NCBI GenBank assembly: GCA_002069025.1
Contig: MWBK01000007.1
Location: 1 to 32,828 of the forward strand
DNA from: Bacteroidetes bacterium ADurb.Bin302
GTDB lineage: Bacteria > Bacteroidota > Bacteroidia > Bacteroidales > Paludibacteraceae
Reading direction: 5' to 3'
DNA length: 32,828 bases
Made by a program: the position numbers and the translations under genes. How positions within the stretch are numbered: position 1 is the first letter of the stretch; every line of letters begins with the position of its first letter. This document shows, piece by piece, positions 1 to 6,986 of the stretch. The notes beneath the pieces were generated by a model. That model was not told where the DNA came from and did not search any database. It worked only from the letters and a program-made list of their open reading frames with translations.

Positions 1-121
1 AATCGCCATATTCTTGTTTAAGGTTCATAAACAGTTGTCCTACTCGCCAATCAGGAAAATACACTTTATGAATATGGTTTAATTCTGCATAGAAGTTATT
101 AAGTCTTTCGGGCTTACGCAT
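1..121 (-). CDS. Small phage protein, N-terminal part (runs off the left edge)
   Basis: The frame opens with ATG at 121, preceded by AGGAG about 8 bases upstream, and stays open to the window edge, so only about 40 residues are visible. The protein begins MRKPERLNNFYAEL and contains a PDWRVGQLFMNL stretch. This pattern (a helix, then PDxRxGQL) is familiar from short conserved hypothetical proteins of Firmicutes and their phages. No function is known to me. It lies just downstream of the 127-531 gene and probably belongs to the same transcript. Confidence 0.75.
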   Translation of the reverse strand, partial: MRKPERLNNFYAELNHIHKVYFPDWRVGQLFMNLKQEYGD

Positions 122-126
122 AATTT

Positions 127-531
127 TTACTCCTTTGTTAATTTAACTTTCTTACAATTTGATTCTTTACAATTTGAATTAAACATTCCTATCCTTACAA
201 TAGGTGTTCCTGTTAACATATCAAACCCAACTATACGTTCCATTTCTTCTACGTGAAGGAAATCTACATAATTGCATCCATCAATATAAAAAGTTAAATG
301 GTCATAAAAGGTATTTCTTTGAACATTAATTGATATCTCACCAATAAAATCACCATTGCAAAAGTTGCCCCCATTAAGATAACATATAACAGTAAATACT
401 GCCTTGTCATCTTCAACTGTCTTACATGAACATATTGCTTCAAACTGTATGTGGCGAATATAATAAAAATGAAACTGTGTGAAAACAGTAGGGTCAAATA
501 AGATTATCTCTTTTGTTTTTGTTAGCTTCAT
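127..531 (-). CDS. Hypothetical phage protein
   Basis: 134 residues from ATG at 531. A GTG at 540 is in frame, but the AGGA motif overlapping the stop codon of the preceding gene sits 9 bases before the ATG and almost touches the GTG, so the ATG is preferred. The protein looks like a compact beta-rich fold with alternating hydrophobic segments; there is no signal peptide or membrane segment, and it has six or so cysteines. It ends in a Lys-rich tail. I do not recognise the family. Confidence 0.7.
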   Translation of the reverse strand: MKLTKTKEIILFDPTVFTQFHFYYIRHIQFEAICSCKTVEDDKAVFTVICYLNGGNFCNGDFIGEISINVQRNTFYDHLTFYIDGCNYVDFLHVEEMERIVGFDMLTGTPIVRIGMFNSNCKESNCKKVKLTKE

Positions 532-543
532 ATTGCGCACATC

Positions 544-885
544 CTAACTTTCATATTCGTATATTTCTTTTACCTTGCGTGTAAATTCTACATATAATTC
601 AATAACGCTCTGTTTAATAACAGGAACAAAGTATTCTTCAAAGTCCTTACGGTCAAAGTTATCAAAGAACATAAAATAATCTGGTACTGCGACTTGTAAT
701 CCTAACCGTAATACATCCGAATATGTGCCTGTTCCTTCTATATAGACACTAACTCCATTAGGAACATACCATTTGTTAGTGGGGATTACTTTAGTTACTG
801 TACCCACACAATCAATTGACTGAGGTATTATTGAATTAACAACTTTCTTCGTTATTTCAATCGCATATGATAATACTTCATTCAA
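544..885 (-). CDS. Hypothetical phage protein, TTG start
   Basis: The best start is TTG at 885, giving MNEVLSYAIEITKK, because AAGGTG lies 6 bases before it. An in-frame GTG at 894 has no properly spaced ribosome binding site. About 113 residues: an N-terminal helix, a beta-rich middle and a C-terminal helix rich in Glu, Tyr and Phe. The start overlaps the end of the 878-1249 gene by 8 bases, which suggests translational coupling. No family is recognised. Confidence 0.65.
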   Translation of the reverse strand: MNEVLSYAIEITKKVVNSIIPQSIDCVGTVTKVIPTNKWYVPNGVSVYIEGTGTYSDVLRLGLQVAVPDYFMFFDNFDRKDFEEYFVPVIKQSVIELYVEFTRKVKEIYEYES

Positions 886-1249
886 AATAAGCACCTTCTT
901 CTTGTAAGTATAGATTTTTATTATTAATTAAAAGTATTCCTTCAAAAATAAATACCTGATAATTTCTGATAAAGGTAATTTCAATATGGTTTTTGTTTTC
1001 ATCAACAACAATACTTTTAATACCTATCTCTTTATTTTCTGATAAGTTTGAATTACGTACAGTATAAGAGGATAAGGTGTATTTGAGTTTACAATTAAGT
1101 AAACTACTTTCAATATTGACCTTTAATTTGATTGGTGAATAACTTGGTTTAGCCATTTTATAACCATAAATATCAACAATATTTGTTTCAGTATTCTCTG
1201 TTGTTATGGAAATCTCTACTCCGTTTGATATATTATTAAGTACAATCAT
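878..1249 (-). CDS. Hypothetical phage protein
   Basis: 123 residues from ATG at 1249, with AAGGAGG spaced 4 bases upstream. Predicted to be mostly beta strands, with several NxxxxISI-like repeats of alternating polarity. No cysteine cluster, membrane segment or catalytic motif is visible. It lies in the tight chain of small genes at the left edge. Confidence 0.7.
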   Translation of the reverse strand: MIVLNNISNGVEISITTENTETNIVDIYGYKMAKPSYSPIKLKVNIESSLLNCKLKYTLSSYTVRNSNLSENKEIGIKSIVVDENKNHIEITFIRNYQVFIFEGILLINNKNLYLQEEGAYFE

Positions 1250-1258
1250 ATATCCTCC

Positions 1259-1663
1259 TTATTCGTACCACCCATCTATATCATCAACTTCTTTATTGTT
1301 ATGATACTGTTGCAATAATTCTTGTGCTTCGTCATATGAGTTCTTAGGTTTATCGCCCAAGTCTCCACTGTATATCTCATCAAATCTTATAGCCAAATTT
1401 GCAAGATTCTCAGGATTCTCTAAATCATCAAATGTACCATAGAACTGAATCGCAAATAGTCTTTCAATATCATCAAGGTCATAACTTCCATAGACCCTTA
1501 AAAGAATATCTAAATCGGTTCTCAAATTATCAATGAACTCATTTATTTCATTCTCGTAAACATTACGATACAGTTCATTTTCTTCGTCCCTGTACGTTCC
1601 CCATATAGATTCGAATACTCCGTCCCAATAATCATTCTCTATTTTATCTTTGGTGTTAAACAT
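1259..1663 (-). CDS. Acidic hypothetical phage protein
   Basis: 134 residues, very acidic (many Asp and Glu, few Lys or Arg), mostly helical, with WDGVF, WGTYRDEENELY and a WYE C-terminus. GAGGT lies upstream of the ATG at 1663. Such small acidic early proteins can be DNA mimics or host-protein binders, but nothing in the sequence proves that. No family is recognised. Confidence 0.7.
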   Translation of the reverse strand: MFNTKDKIENDYWDGVFESIWGTYRDEENELYRNVYENEINEFIDNLRTDLDILLRVYGSYDLDDIERLFAIQFYGTFDDLENPENLANLAIRFDEIYSGDLGDKPKNSYDEAQELLQQYHNNKEVDDIDGWYE

Positions 1664-1674
1664 TTATTTCTACC

Positions 1675-1842
1675 TCATTTTCTTGTAAGACAATCCTTTT
1701 CACTCTCATCCAGTTCGTGCCACACGTAACTTAGCTGACAAAATACTTCGTTTAGAGACTTGTATGTTCCGTCATCGTTCGTAAATTTCACCCCATGTGT
1801 TTCTAATATTTTCTTAATTTGCTCGAATTGTTCTTTATTCAT
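1675..1842 (-). CDS. Small phage protein with tape-measure-like motif
   Basis: 55 residues beginning MNKEQFEQIKKIL. An in-frame ATG lies 18 bases further upstream at 1860, but GGAAGTGAG is spaced correctly only for the ATG at 1842. The second half, DDGTYKSLNEVFCQLSYVW followed by LDESEKDCL, resembles a segment of TP901-type phage tail tape-measure proteins (new residue, DGxxR/KSLxEV, then WxxLxxxEK). Here it stands alone as a tiny protein, so the resemblance may be a shared helical motif rather than shared function. Confidence 0.6.
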   Translation of the reverse strand: MNKEQFEQIKKILETHGVKFTNDDGTYKSLNEVFCQLSYVWHELDESEKDCLTRK

Positions 1843-1884
1843 ATTTAAACTCACTTCCATTCTTAGTATTTATATCTAATCCTA

Positions 1885-2238
1885 TCATGAGTCCAACTTT
1901 ATTATTTGGAAATAGTTTTTCAGTTGTTCAAAAACACGTTGACATTCTACCATATTTAATTGATTAGGAATCAATGAAGCAATTACTACGTCATTAGGCT
2001 TTACATCAAGAGCCTTTACGGAATTGAAAATCTTTTCTTCCTGTATCTTTCTTTCATATGCAGAGAAATCAAAGAGTTTATGTCCTTGTGTATATACTTC
2101 TTTGTCCATAAAATTAAGAATCTTTATTCCCCTCTTGTCCTCACCAAGAACAATAACTTCTTCCAATCCTCCAAGCTGACCAGTATATCTTATACATCTA
2201 TCCCCTATCTGAATTTCTCTGCCGTAAAAATCTTTCAT
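1885..2238 (-). CDS. Hypothetical phage protein with DxxGxEIxxGD N-terminus
   Basis: 117 residues; AAGGAGTG precedes the ATG at 2238. The N-terminus, MKDFYGREIQIGDRCIRY, matches the start of the 2811-3077 protein (KDYFGHEINKGDVVLY), so the two share a small beta-barrel-like domain found in many phage proteins of the type 'DxxGxxIxxGDxVxY'. The second half has a predicted helix and the segment VKPNDVVIASLIPN. Function unknown. Confidence 0.7.
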   Translation of the reverse strand: MKDFYGREIQIGDRCIRYTGQLGGLEEVIVLGEDKRGIKILNFMDKEVYTQGHKLFDFSAYERKIQEEKIFNSVKALDVKPNDVVIASLIPNQLNMVECQRVFEQLKNYFQIIKLDS

Positions 2239-2281
2239 AAATGTTCACTCCTTAATCTAAAGGTATTCCATTTTCATCTAA

Positions 2282-2413
2282 TTATTCATAAGTGTAATCC
2301 CATAAGCCACCACCTATCGCATCTTCGGAAAGAATTTCAAATGCTTCTTCTGGTGAATTAGCTTCAACATCATCCGTCATTTCAAGAACGACTGTTATTC
2401 TGTATAAAGGCAT
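2282..2413 (-). CDS. Small phage protein, DpnD/PcfM-like
   Basis: 43 residues, read directly from the complement: ATG at 2413, TAA at 2282-2284. A near-perfect AAAGGAGG lies 6 bases upstream of the start. The protein MPLYRITVVLEMTDDVEANS continues with PEEAFEILSED, a beta-strand followed by an 'ExxSxEEAxEI' helix typical of small DpnD/PcfM-like and similar phage proteins. No activity is implied. Its neighbours are equally small genes of unknown role. Confidence 0.7.
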   Translation of the reverse strand: MPLYRITVVLEMTDDVEANSPEEAFEILSEDAIGGGLWDYTYE

Positions 2414-2426
2414 TTAATTACCTCCT

Positions 2427-2618
2427 TTAATATCCACAACTGCATACTTCTCTGTCGAGCCAAAACTCAAAATACACTGGACTATTATCATCTCCGTCAT
2501 TAGTCTGTATACCAAAATTAGAATTGATTCTTGCACCATGTATATTATGGCAGTCAAGAATAATTTCAGCATCGTCATTGAGTAGTGACAACTTTTCTTT
2601 TAATTCTTTTACAGTCAT
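2427..2618 (-). CDS. Small conserved phage protein
   Basis: 63 residues starting MTVKELKEKLSLLNDDAEIIL. The pattern LKxxLxxLxxDxEIxL followed by a beta-rich, acidic tail is common in short phage proteins. GAGGTG lies 6 bases upstream of the ATG at 2618 and overlaps the stop codon of the 2624-2782 gene. It ends in CSCGY. Function unknown. Confidence 0.7.
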   Translation of the reverse strand: MTVKELKEKLSLLNDDAEIILDCHNIHGARINSNFGIQTNDGDDNSPVYFEFWLDREVCSCGY

Positions 2619-2623
2619 TTAGT

Positions 2624-2782
2624 TCACCTCAATATATCCTCTGTAGTCACAGCAATATCAATGCCGCTCCACATATGCTTTATCTTCCATTCATGTAATT
2701 CTTCTATGCTTAAAAAGATGTTACCATTATATGTTATGATAGGGTCAACATCTTTAATTGCAACAACTTCAAGTTCAGTCAT
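2624..2782 (-). CDS. Very small hypothetical protein
   Basis: 52 residues from ATG at 2782 to TGA at 2624-2626, preceded by AGGAGAT at good spacing. Sequence: MTELEVVAIKDVDPIITYNG, then NIFLSIEELHEWK and a C-terminus ending EDILR. It has no recognised motif. Its stop codon lies in the ribosome binding site of the next gene, consistent with a real member of this operon. Confidence 0.65.
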   Translation of the reverse strand: MTELEVVAIKDVDPIITYNGNIFLSIEELHEWKIKHMWSGIDIAVTTEDILR

Positions 2783-2810
2783 ATTTATTCATCTCCTATG
2801 ACAATATATC

Positions 2811-3077
2811 TCATAAGTTAACCCTCTCTCTTATTCCTAATGCTGTAAGATTAACAACATTCTTAGGGAATTTGCGGTCTATTAAATAATTATAACCACC
2901 TGTTTTAAATTCTTCTAAATACTCAGGGTCAATAACACTAACTGTGTTAGGTTTATTAAACCCAACTATAATGCCCTCAGTAAAAGAAGAATGATATCCC
3001 TTTGATGCTCTTTCATTGTAAAGCACTACATCTCCCTTATTGATTTCGTGTCCAAAATAATCTTTAGCAATTGTCAT
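2811..3077 (-). CDS. Hypothetical phage protein with DxxGxEIxxGD N-terminus
   Basis: 88 residues; AAAGGAG precedes the ATG at 3077. Its N-terminal KDYFGHEINKGDVVLY matches that of the 1885-2238 protein, so this is a paralogous small domain, probably an SH3-like beta barrel. The rest is unique. Function unknown. Confidence 0.7.
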   Translation of the reverse strand: MTIAKDYFGHEINKGDVVLYNERASKGYHSSFTEGIIVGFNKPNTVSVIDPEYLEEFKTGGYNYLIDRKFPKNVVNLTALGIRERVNL

Positions 3078-3090
3078 TTTCGTTCTCCTT

Positions 3091-3309
3091 TTAGTCCTCT
3101 TTCCATTTCATAAACCCTACAATATTAATAACCATGTACACCACATACATTAATACCATAGGAATATTAGGATTACCAAGAAAATTAACGGCAATCCATA
3201 CCACATTTCCAATGAGCCATATTAACCAACCCATACGATTTTTCTTGGCGATAAATATATTACCGCCAAGACTTAATATCGTTCCTATAATTGAAAGAAT
3301 CAGTATCAT
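3091..3309 (-). CDS. PnuC-like small membrane protein
   Basis: 72 residues with three hydrophobic segments (about 2-19, 27-43 and 50-67) separated by AKKNRMGW and a short NPNIP turn, ending in FMKWKED. The pattern GWLIWLIGNVVWI...MYVVYMVINIVGFMKWK resembles the membrane core of PnuC nicotinamide-riboside transporters, but PnuC proteins are about three times longer. It may be a minimal transporter-like subunit or only share a membrane fold. The ATG at 3309 shares one base with the TGA of the upstream gene, so translation is coupled; the GTG at 3312 is a less likely start. Confidence 0.6.
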   Translation of the reverse strand: MILILSIIGTILSLGGNIFIAKKNRMGWLIWLIGNVVWIAVNFLGNPNIPMVLMYVVYMVINIVGFMKWKED

Positions 3310-3929
3310 CACTTATTGTCCTTATCCTCCGAGGTCAACTTATCCATAGCATCCTTAATAAGCTGTTCTTTTCTTTCCTTTTCAAGTCTTTCCTTTGCCA
3401 TTCTCATAGCGTGTTTACGTTCAAGATACTTATTCAGCTTGTCAACCTTACGCTGTGCATGAGCCTGTTCACATTTTCTTGCTTCGTCTATAGTATCATA
3501 TACCTTATGGCATACCTTACAAGTTCTCTGTTCCTTGTCATAGTCAGCAACTTCCTTCTTCCACTTCTTATAAGTTGTGTTGAAGTCACCAACAACTGCT
3601 TTATTTGCAAGTGTCTCTAAGATGGTTGTGCAGATTGATTCACCCCAAGACTTAATAGCAATCTGATACATCAGATTAGTTTCTTCTGACTTATTAGCGA
3701 TTATCTTAGCTGATGCAACAAGACAACCTGTACGTTCGTTAAAATCTTCCTTATCACAGGTAGTAGAGCCTGTACCGTTAATAGTCTTAGCTGTTGTTGT
3801 AATGGTAGGAATCTTTACTTCTCTTGTTTTCTTTTCAAGGATAGTGTTATTCTTCTTATCCTTATGTTCGATAGTATCAACCACGATAGCTGTACGCTCA
3901 CCCTTAGTAAAAGTAAATGTGTTTCTCAT
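3309..3929 (-). other. Possible internal translation start inside the 426-residue gene
   Basis: Inside the reading frame, TAAGGAG lies 9 bases before ATG at 3929 (residue 221, MRNTFTFTKGERTAIVV). That is as good as the real ribosome binding sites in this window. Starting here would give a 206-residue protein containing only the C-terminal half with the zinc-finger-like motif and basic coiled coil. The long form has either an additional N-terminal domain or results from a past gene fusion. Alternatively the site is fortuitous (Lys-Glu-Asn codons give AAGGAGAAT). Confidence 0.4.
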
Positions 3930-4589
3930 TATTTCATTCTCCTTATTCTTAATATTTTCAAGTGCTTTCTTATCAACCGTAAAAGTACGGCATCCCATTG
4001 TGGACATTTTATCTACAACTGCTCTTGCTATATCAGCAGACTTATCAATCTGTGCGAATGGTACAACGAACTCCCATTTAGTGTCTGACTTTGAGACAAG
4101 TCCAAGTTCACTCTCGTTGTATATATCGTCAAATTCATATATCGGAAGTTCTGAGTACGGAGGATTGGTTTTATACCAACTAATATCACTGTAAGCATGA
4201 ATCTTTCCATCTTCAATATGATATGCCGTATTGTTTCCATAAGGTGTCCAACACTTATCGGCAGACCACATACCATCGGGTTCAAGTTTGATAAACAATA
4301 TATCTGCATCTCGCTGTGTTCTTGTGTGAATCAGGCAATCTATTTCCTTCTCTTTAATCTCAGCCAATGTTGGAACAACAGATTCAACAAGTTCAATGTC
4401 ACTTTCTTCAACCCACCAACCGTGACCATCTTCACACCTACCGTCTAAAGTATGCATAACTGCATGATACTTTTTGAACTCTACCCCAAACGCATTACAC
4501 TTAATAACCCTCACTATTCCCATCTCTTTATCAATGAATGGCGATGCCTGTGTACCTCTTACCTTATCTCCAATTTTAAATTTGCTCAT
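3309..4589 (-). CDS. Large hypothetical phage protein, zinc-finger-like C-terminus
   Basis: 426 residues, first gene of a transcript from the 4.7 kb promoter; AAAGGAG precedes the ATG at 4589. Residues 1-70 look like a small SH3/KOW-like barrel (FKIGDKVRGT, GIVRVI) rich in His, Cys and Trp. The middle is of mixed alpha/beta type. Near the C-terminus CKVCHKVYDTIDEARKCEQAH is a C2H2-like zinc finger, followed by a strongly basic coiled coil (residues about 380-420). An internal ATG at 3929 has its own good ribosome binding site (see separate entry). I do not recognise a family and assign no function. Confidence 0.75.
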   Translation of the reverse strand: MSKFKIGDKVRGTQASPFIDKEMGIVRVIKCNAFGVEFKKYHAVMHTLDGRCEDGHGWWVEESDIELVESVVPTLAEIKEKEIDCLIHTRTQRDADILFIKLEPDGMWSADKCWTPYGNNTAYHIEDGKIHAYSDISWYKTNPPYSELPIYEFDDIYNESELGLVSKSDTKWEFVVPFAQIDKSADIARAVVDKMSTMGCRTFTVDKKALENIKNKENEIMRNTFTFTKGERTAIVVDTIEHKDKKNNTILEKKTREVKIPTITTTAKTINGTGSTTCDKEDFNERTGCLVASAKIIANKSEETNLMYQIAIKSWGESICTTILETLANKAVVGDFNTTYKKWKKEVADYDKEQRTCKVCHKVYDTIDEARKCEQAHAQRKVDKLNKYLERKHAMRMAKERLEKERKEQLIKDAMDKLTSEDKDNK

Positions 4590-4602
4590 ATGATTTCTCC
4601 TT

Positions 4603-4626
4603 TAATATACATTTTACTCTATGCTA
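4603..4626 (-). promoter_or_regulatory. Shared leader element, copy 1
   Basis: In transcript orientation this reads CATAGAGTAAAATGTATA followed by TTA, just before the ribosome binding site of the 3309-4589 gene. The same sequence, with ACAAAGAG instead of CATAGAG, occurs at 18258-18280 and 29857-29879, and a diverged copy lies at 11946-11974. It also resembles the spacer of the nearby promoter. Confidence 0.6.
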
Positions 4627-4659
4627 AAGTAAAGAGAGTAGTGCGATTTTACACCGCAC
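4624..4659 (-). CDS. Putative leader peptide
   Basis: In the 5' leader of the 3309-4589 transcript, AAGGAG is followed after 5 bases by GTG and eleven codons (MRCKIALLSLL) ending in TAG at 4624-4626. The GTG lies in one arm of a 6-bp hairpin (4640-4645 with 4655-4660, AGTGCG/CGCACT). A short Leu-rich peptide overlapping a hairpin suggests control of the downstream gene, but there is no classic terminator, so the role is uncertain. Confidence 0.4.
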   Translation of the reverse strand: MRCKIALLSLL

Positions 4660-4679
4660 TTGTTCTCCTTACATTTACT

Positions 4680-4708
4680 ATTATACTATACTTTTCACTC
4701 TTTGTCAA
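4680..4708 (-). promoter_or_regulatory. Promoter P1 (TTGACA-17-TATAAT)
   Basis: On the minus strand TTGACA (4708-4703) and TATAAT (4685-4680) match the vegetative sigma consensus exactly with a 17-base spacer, AAGAGTGAAAAGTATAG. The -35 box and part of the spacer lie within the 3' end of the RecD2-like gene and the site points at the 3309-4589 gene. Its spacer is nearly identical to those of P2 and P3. Confidence 0.85.
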
Positions 4709-6986
4709 TACCTTTTTTAAAATTTTCTAAAATATTTTTTGTCCATGTTTGTCTCGCAACAGTTTTATTTGTATTGATACATTTCTTAAAAGCAGAAGGT
4801 TCAGCAAGTAATAAACACTTTTCTTTTGCTCTTGTAAGAGCCGTGTATAGTAAGCAGTTGTCAAGCAGAACATAATGAGTATTATCAATAATAATGATTA
4901 CAGCCTTATATCCCGAACCCTGTAAAGAATGAATTGTCATAGCATAAGCTAAGTCAATTTGGTCTACCTCGCTCTGCATATAAACTACCTGTTTGTTTTC
5001 TTTGCCCGAAGCAAATTCTATGGTAAATTTATTAACTATTTTATTTCCTTCTTTTTCTTGGAATATGTCTATGATATATCCAATATCTCCATTGAACACA
5101 TCTTTTTCATAATCGTTTGTTCTCTGGATTACCTTTGCTCCCAGTTTATATTTACGTGTACCATATACAATACATCTGGTTTCGTTAGGAAGAAGTAAAT
5201 CCTGTATCTTTTCATTAAGTGAAGCGGTACAATTAGTACAATTACTCTTGCGAGGTACACCAATAAGAACATCATCAACTCCGTATTTCTTAACCGCACC
5301 CATAAATGATTTAATTGCAATGCTGTTAAGCATATCTCTATCATCACGAAACATATAGGTCATGTCGTTGAGTTCACCTGTTACTATCTTTAACTCAGGC
5401 TTTGCTATCGGATTAATACCATCTCTAATCTTATTAGCATCTGACAGTATTCCTGACTTCTCTGCCTGACGTAATACCTTTGTAAGTGTAAATGTCTTAA
5501 TAACATTGTTTAAAACAATATCATTAAAGGTATTACCATATCCGATAGGTGGTAACTGACGATTATCACCGCAAATAATTATCTTAGTTGTGGGTCTTAC
5601 AGCACGAAGCAAATAATAAAAGATTTCTGTACTATTCATAGAACCTTCATCAATAAGTAATACACTATATGGCAAAGGGTTATTTTCATTATATGTGAAC
5701 TTGTTCAGTCCGTTGCTCCCCAATAATCTATGAATTGTATTAGCTTGGAATCCAGTAGATTCTTCGATAACCTTTACGGCTTTAGCTGACAACGCACAAC
5801 AAGCAATTGAACAATTAGCTTCTTTATATATGTTCAAAATAGTGCGAACAGAACTTGTTTTACCTGTACCTGCCTTACCGCAAATAGCAACAGCATTACT
5901 ATTTAAAGAATCCATAGCAATTGCCATTTGTTCTTCTGTAAGAGAATATCCCTGTTCTTGTTCTGCTTTAATGATACCATTCTTTATGTTTTCTTCGCTA
6001 ACTGATAAGGGGTTCTGGTTAGAAATTTCATTCAGCTTTTCAATAATCTTGTATTCCATATCATAATATTTTTGTAAACCTATCTTCCGTCCTTCAATGT
6101 GGAGAAATGGTCTGTCTGATTCTTCATTTTCTCGATAACACTCGTCAAGATATTTGTGACACTCTCTAACATTATTAATAATTTCTTCTTCTAATACTCC
6201 CTTATCAACCCATGTGTGACCACTACCTTCGCCTGTTTCTGTCAAAAACCATCTAATAAAAGCCTTTAATCTTTTATCAGATTCCTTTAACTCAGGATTT
6301 AATTTAATCGCAAGAGTGTCAACCTTTTTGAAACCAAAACCTCTGATACTTGTAAGTATATAGGGGTTCTCAATTAATTCCTTTTTGAGTAGAACTGCAT
6401 TAGGTTCATAGGTTGTGAGTTTTTTAATTGCATTAAGAGTAACTCCCAACGGCTGTAACATGGAAAGAATGTCAGAAATAACATAATTATTGATTACCTT
6501 TTCTTTTATCTTATCATATGTTATCTTACCAATACCTTGAAGTTTATCGAAATCAACATTGTCCTTACCATCCATAATATCTTCAACAATATTAGGATAT
6601 GCGGTTATCAATGTCTTAGCTTGGCTCTCGGTAAGAATTGAAAGAAGGAATGATTCCTGTTCTTCTGCCGTTTTAAGAACGGCTGAATTGATTCTTATAG
6701 GCTCATACTGATACTTGTTATACTTCTTGCTGAATACAAGTTTAGCAACAACATCATATTTGTCACCTTCATAAAGTCTCTGCATACGTCCCGACAGGAC
6801 TCCATTATAAATAGTATCTGTATGTTCTTCTCCCCAGTCAATGTTTCTACCGATTGAAATTTGCTTTTCAAGTTCTGGCATTTCGTCAGGTGTCTTAAAA
6901 GAGTAAACACCGTAAGAGGTTGCATCACTATAATACAACTCTCTTACAACCTCTACTGTAAATGAATACTCACGCTCATCAGCCAT
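4695..6986 (-). CDS. recD2: RecD2-like SF1B DNA helicase
   Basis: 763 residues from ATG at 6986, which overlaps the TAA of the polymerase gene as TAATG with GGAG 9 bases upstream; an in-frame start 39 bases earlier is less likely. Helicase motifs in order: Walker A CGKAGTGKTSS (about 370), Walker B LIDEGSM (about 445), GDNRQLPP (about 474), LRQ, AMTIHSLQGSGYK and LLYTALTRAKE near the C-terminus. The N-terminal half holds helix-hairpin-helix-like segments (LQGIGKITYDKI, IRGFGFKKVDTL), as in RecD2. Expected to be a 5'-3' DNA helicase in replication or recombination. Phage Dda and TraA-type helicases share the core, but the N-terminus favours RecD2. Confidence 0.9.
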   Translation of the reverse strand: MADEREYSFTVEVVRELYYSDATSYGVYSFKTPDEMPELEKQISIGRNIDWGEEHTDTIYNGVLSGRMQRLYEGDKYDVVAKLVFSKKYNKYQYEPIRINSAVLKTAEEQESFLLSILTESQAKTLITAYPNIVEDIMDGKDNVDFDKLQGIGKITYDKIKEKVINNYVISDILSMLQPLGVTLNAIKKLTTYEPNAVLLKKELIENPYILTSIRGFGFKKVDTLAIKLNPELKESDKRLKAFIRWFLTETGEGSGHTWVDKGVLEEEIINNVRECHKYLDECYRENEESDRPFLHIEGRKIGLQKYYDMEYKIIEKLNEISNQNPLSVSEENIKNGIIKAEQEQGYSLTEEQMAIAMDSLNSNAVAICGKAGTGKTSSVRTILNIYKEANCSIACCALSAKAVKVIEESTGFQANTIHRLLGSNGLNKFTYNENNPLPYSVLLIDEGSMNSTEIFYYLLRAVRPTTKIIICGDNRQLPPIGYGNTFNDIVLNNVIKTFTLTKVLRQAEKSGILSDANKIRDGINPIAKPELKIVTGELNDMTYMFRDDRDMLNSIAIKSFMGAVKKYGVDDVLIGVPRKSNCTNCTASLNEKIQDLLLPNETRCIVYGTRKYKLGAKVIQRTNDYEKDVFNGDIGYIIDIFQEKEGNKIVNKFTIEFASGKENKQVVYMQSEVDQIDLAYAMTIHSLQGSGYKAVIIIIDNTHYVLLDNCLLYTALTRAKEKCLLLAEPSAFKKCINTNKTVARQTWTKNILENFKKGIDKE

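Noticed and set aside
2080..2361. 93-codon plus-strand frame
   Set aside because: Opposite to two well supported minus-strand genes with good ribosome binding sites; no site of its own.
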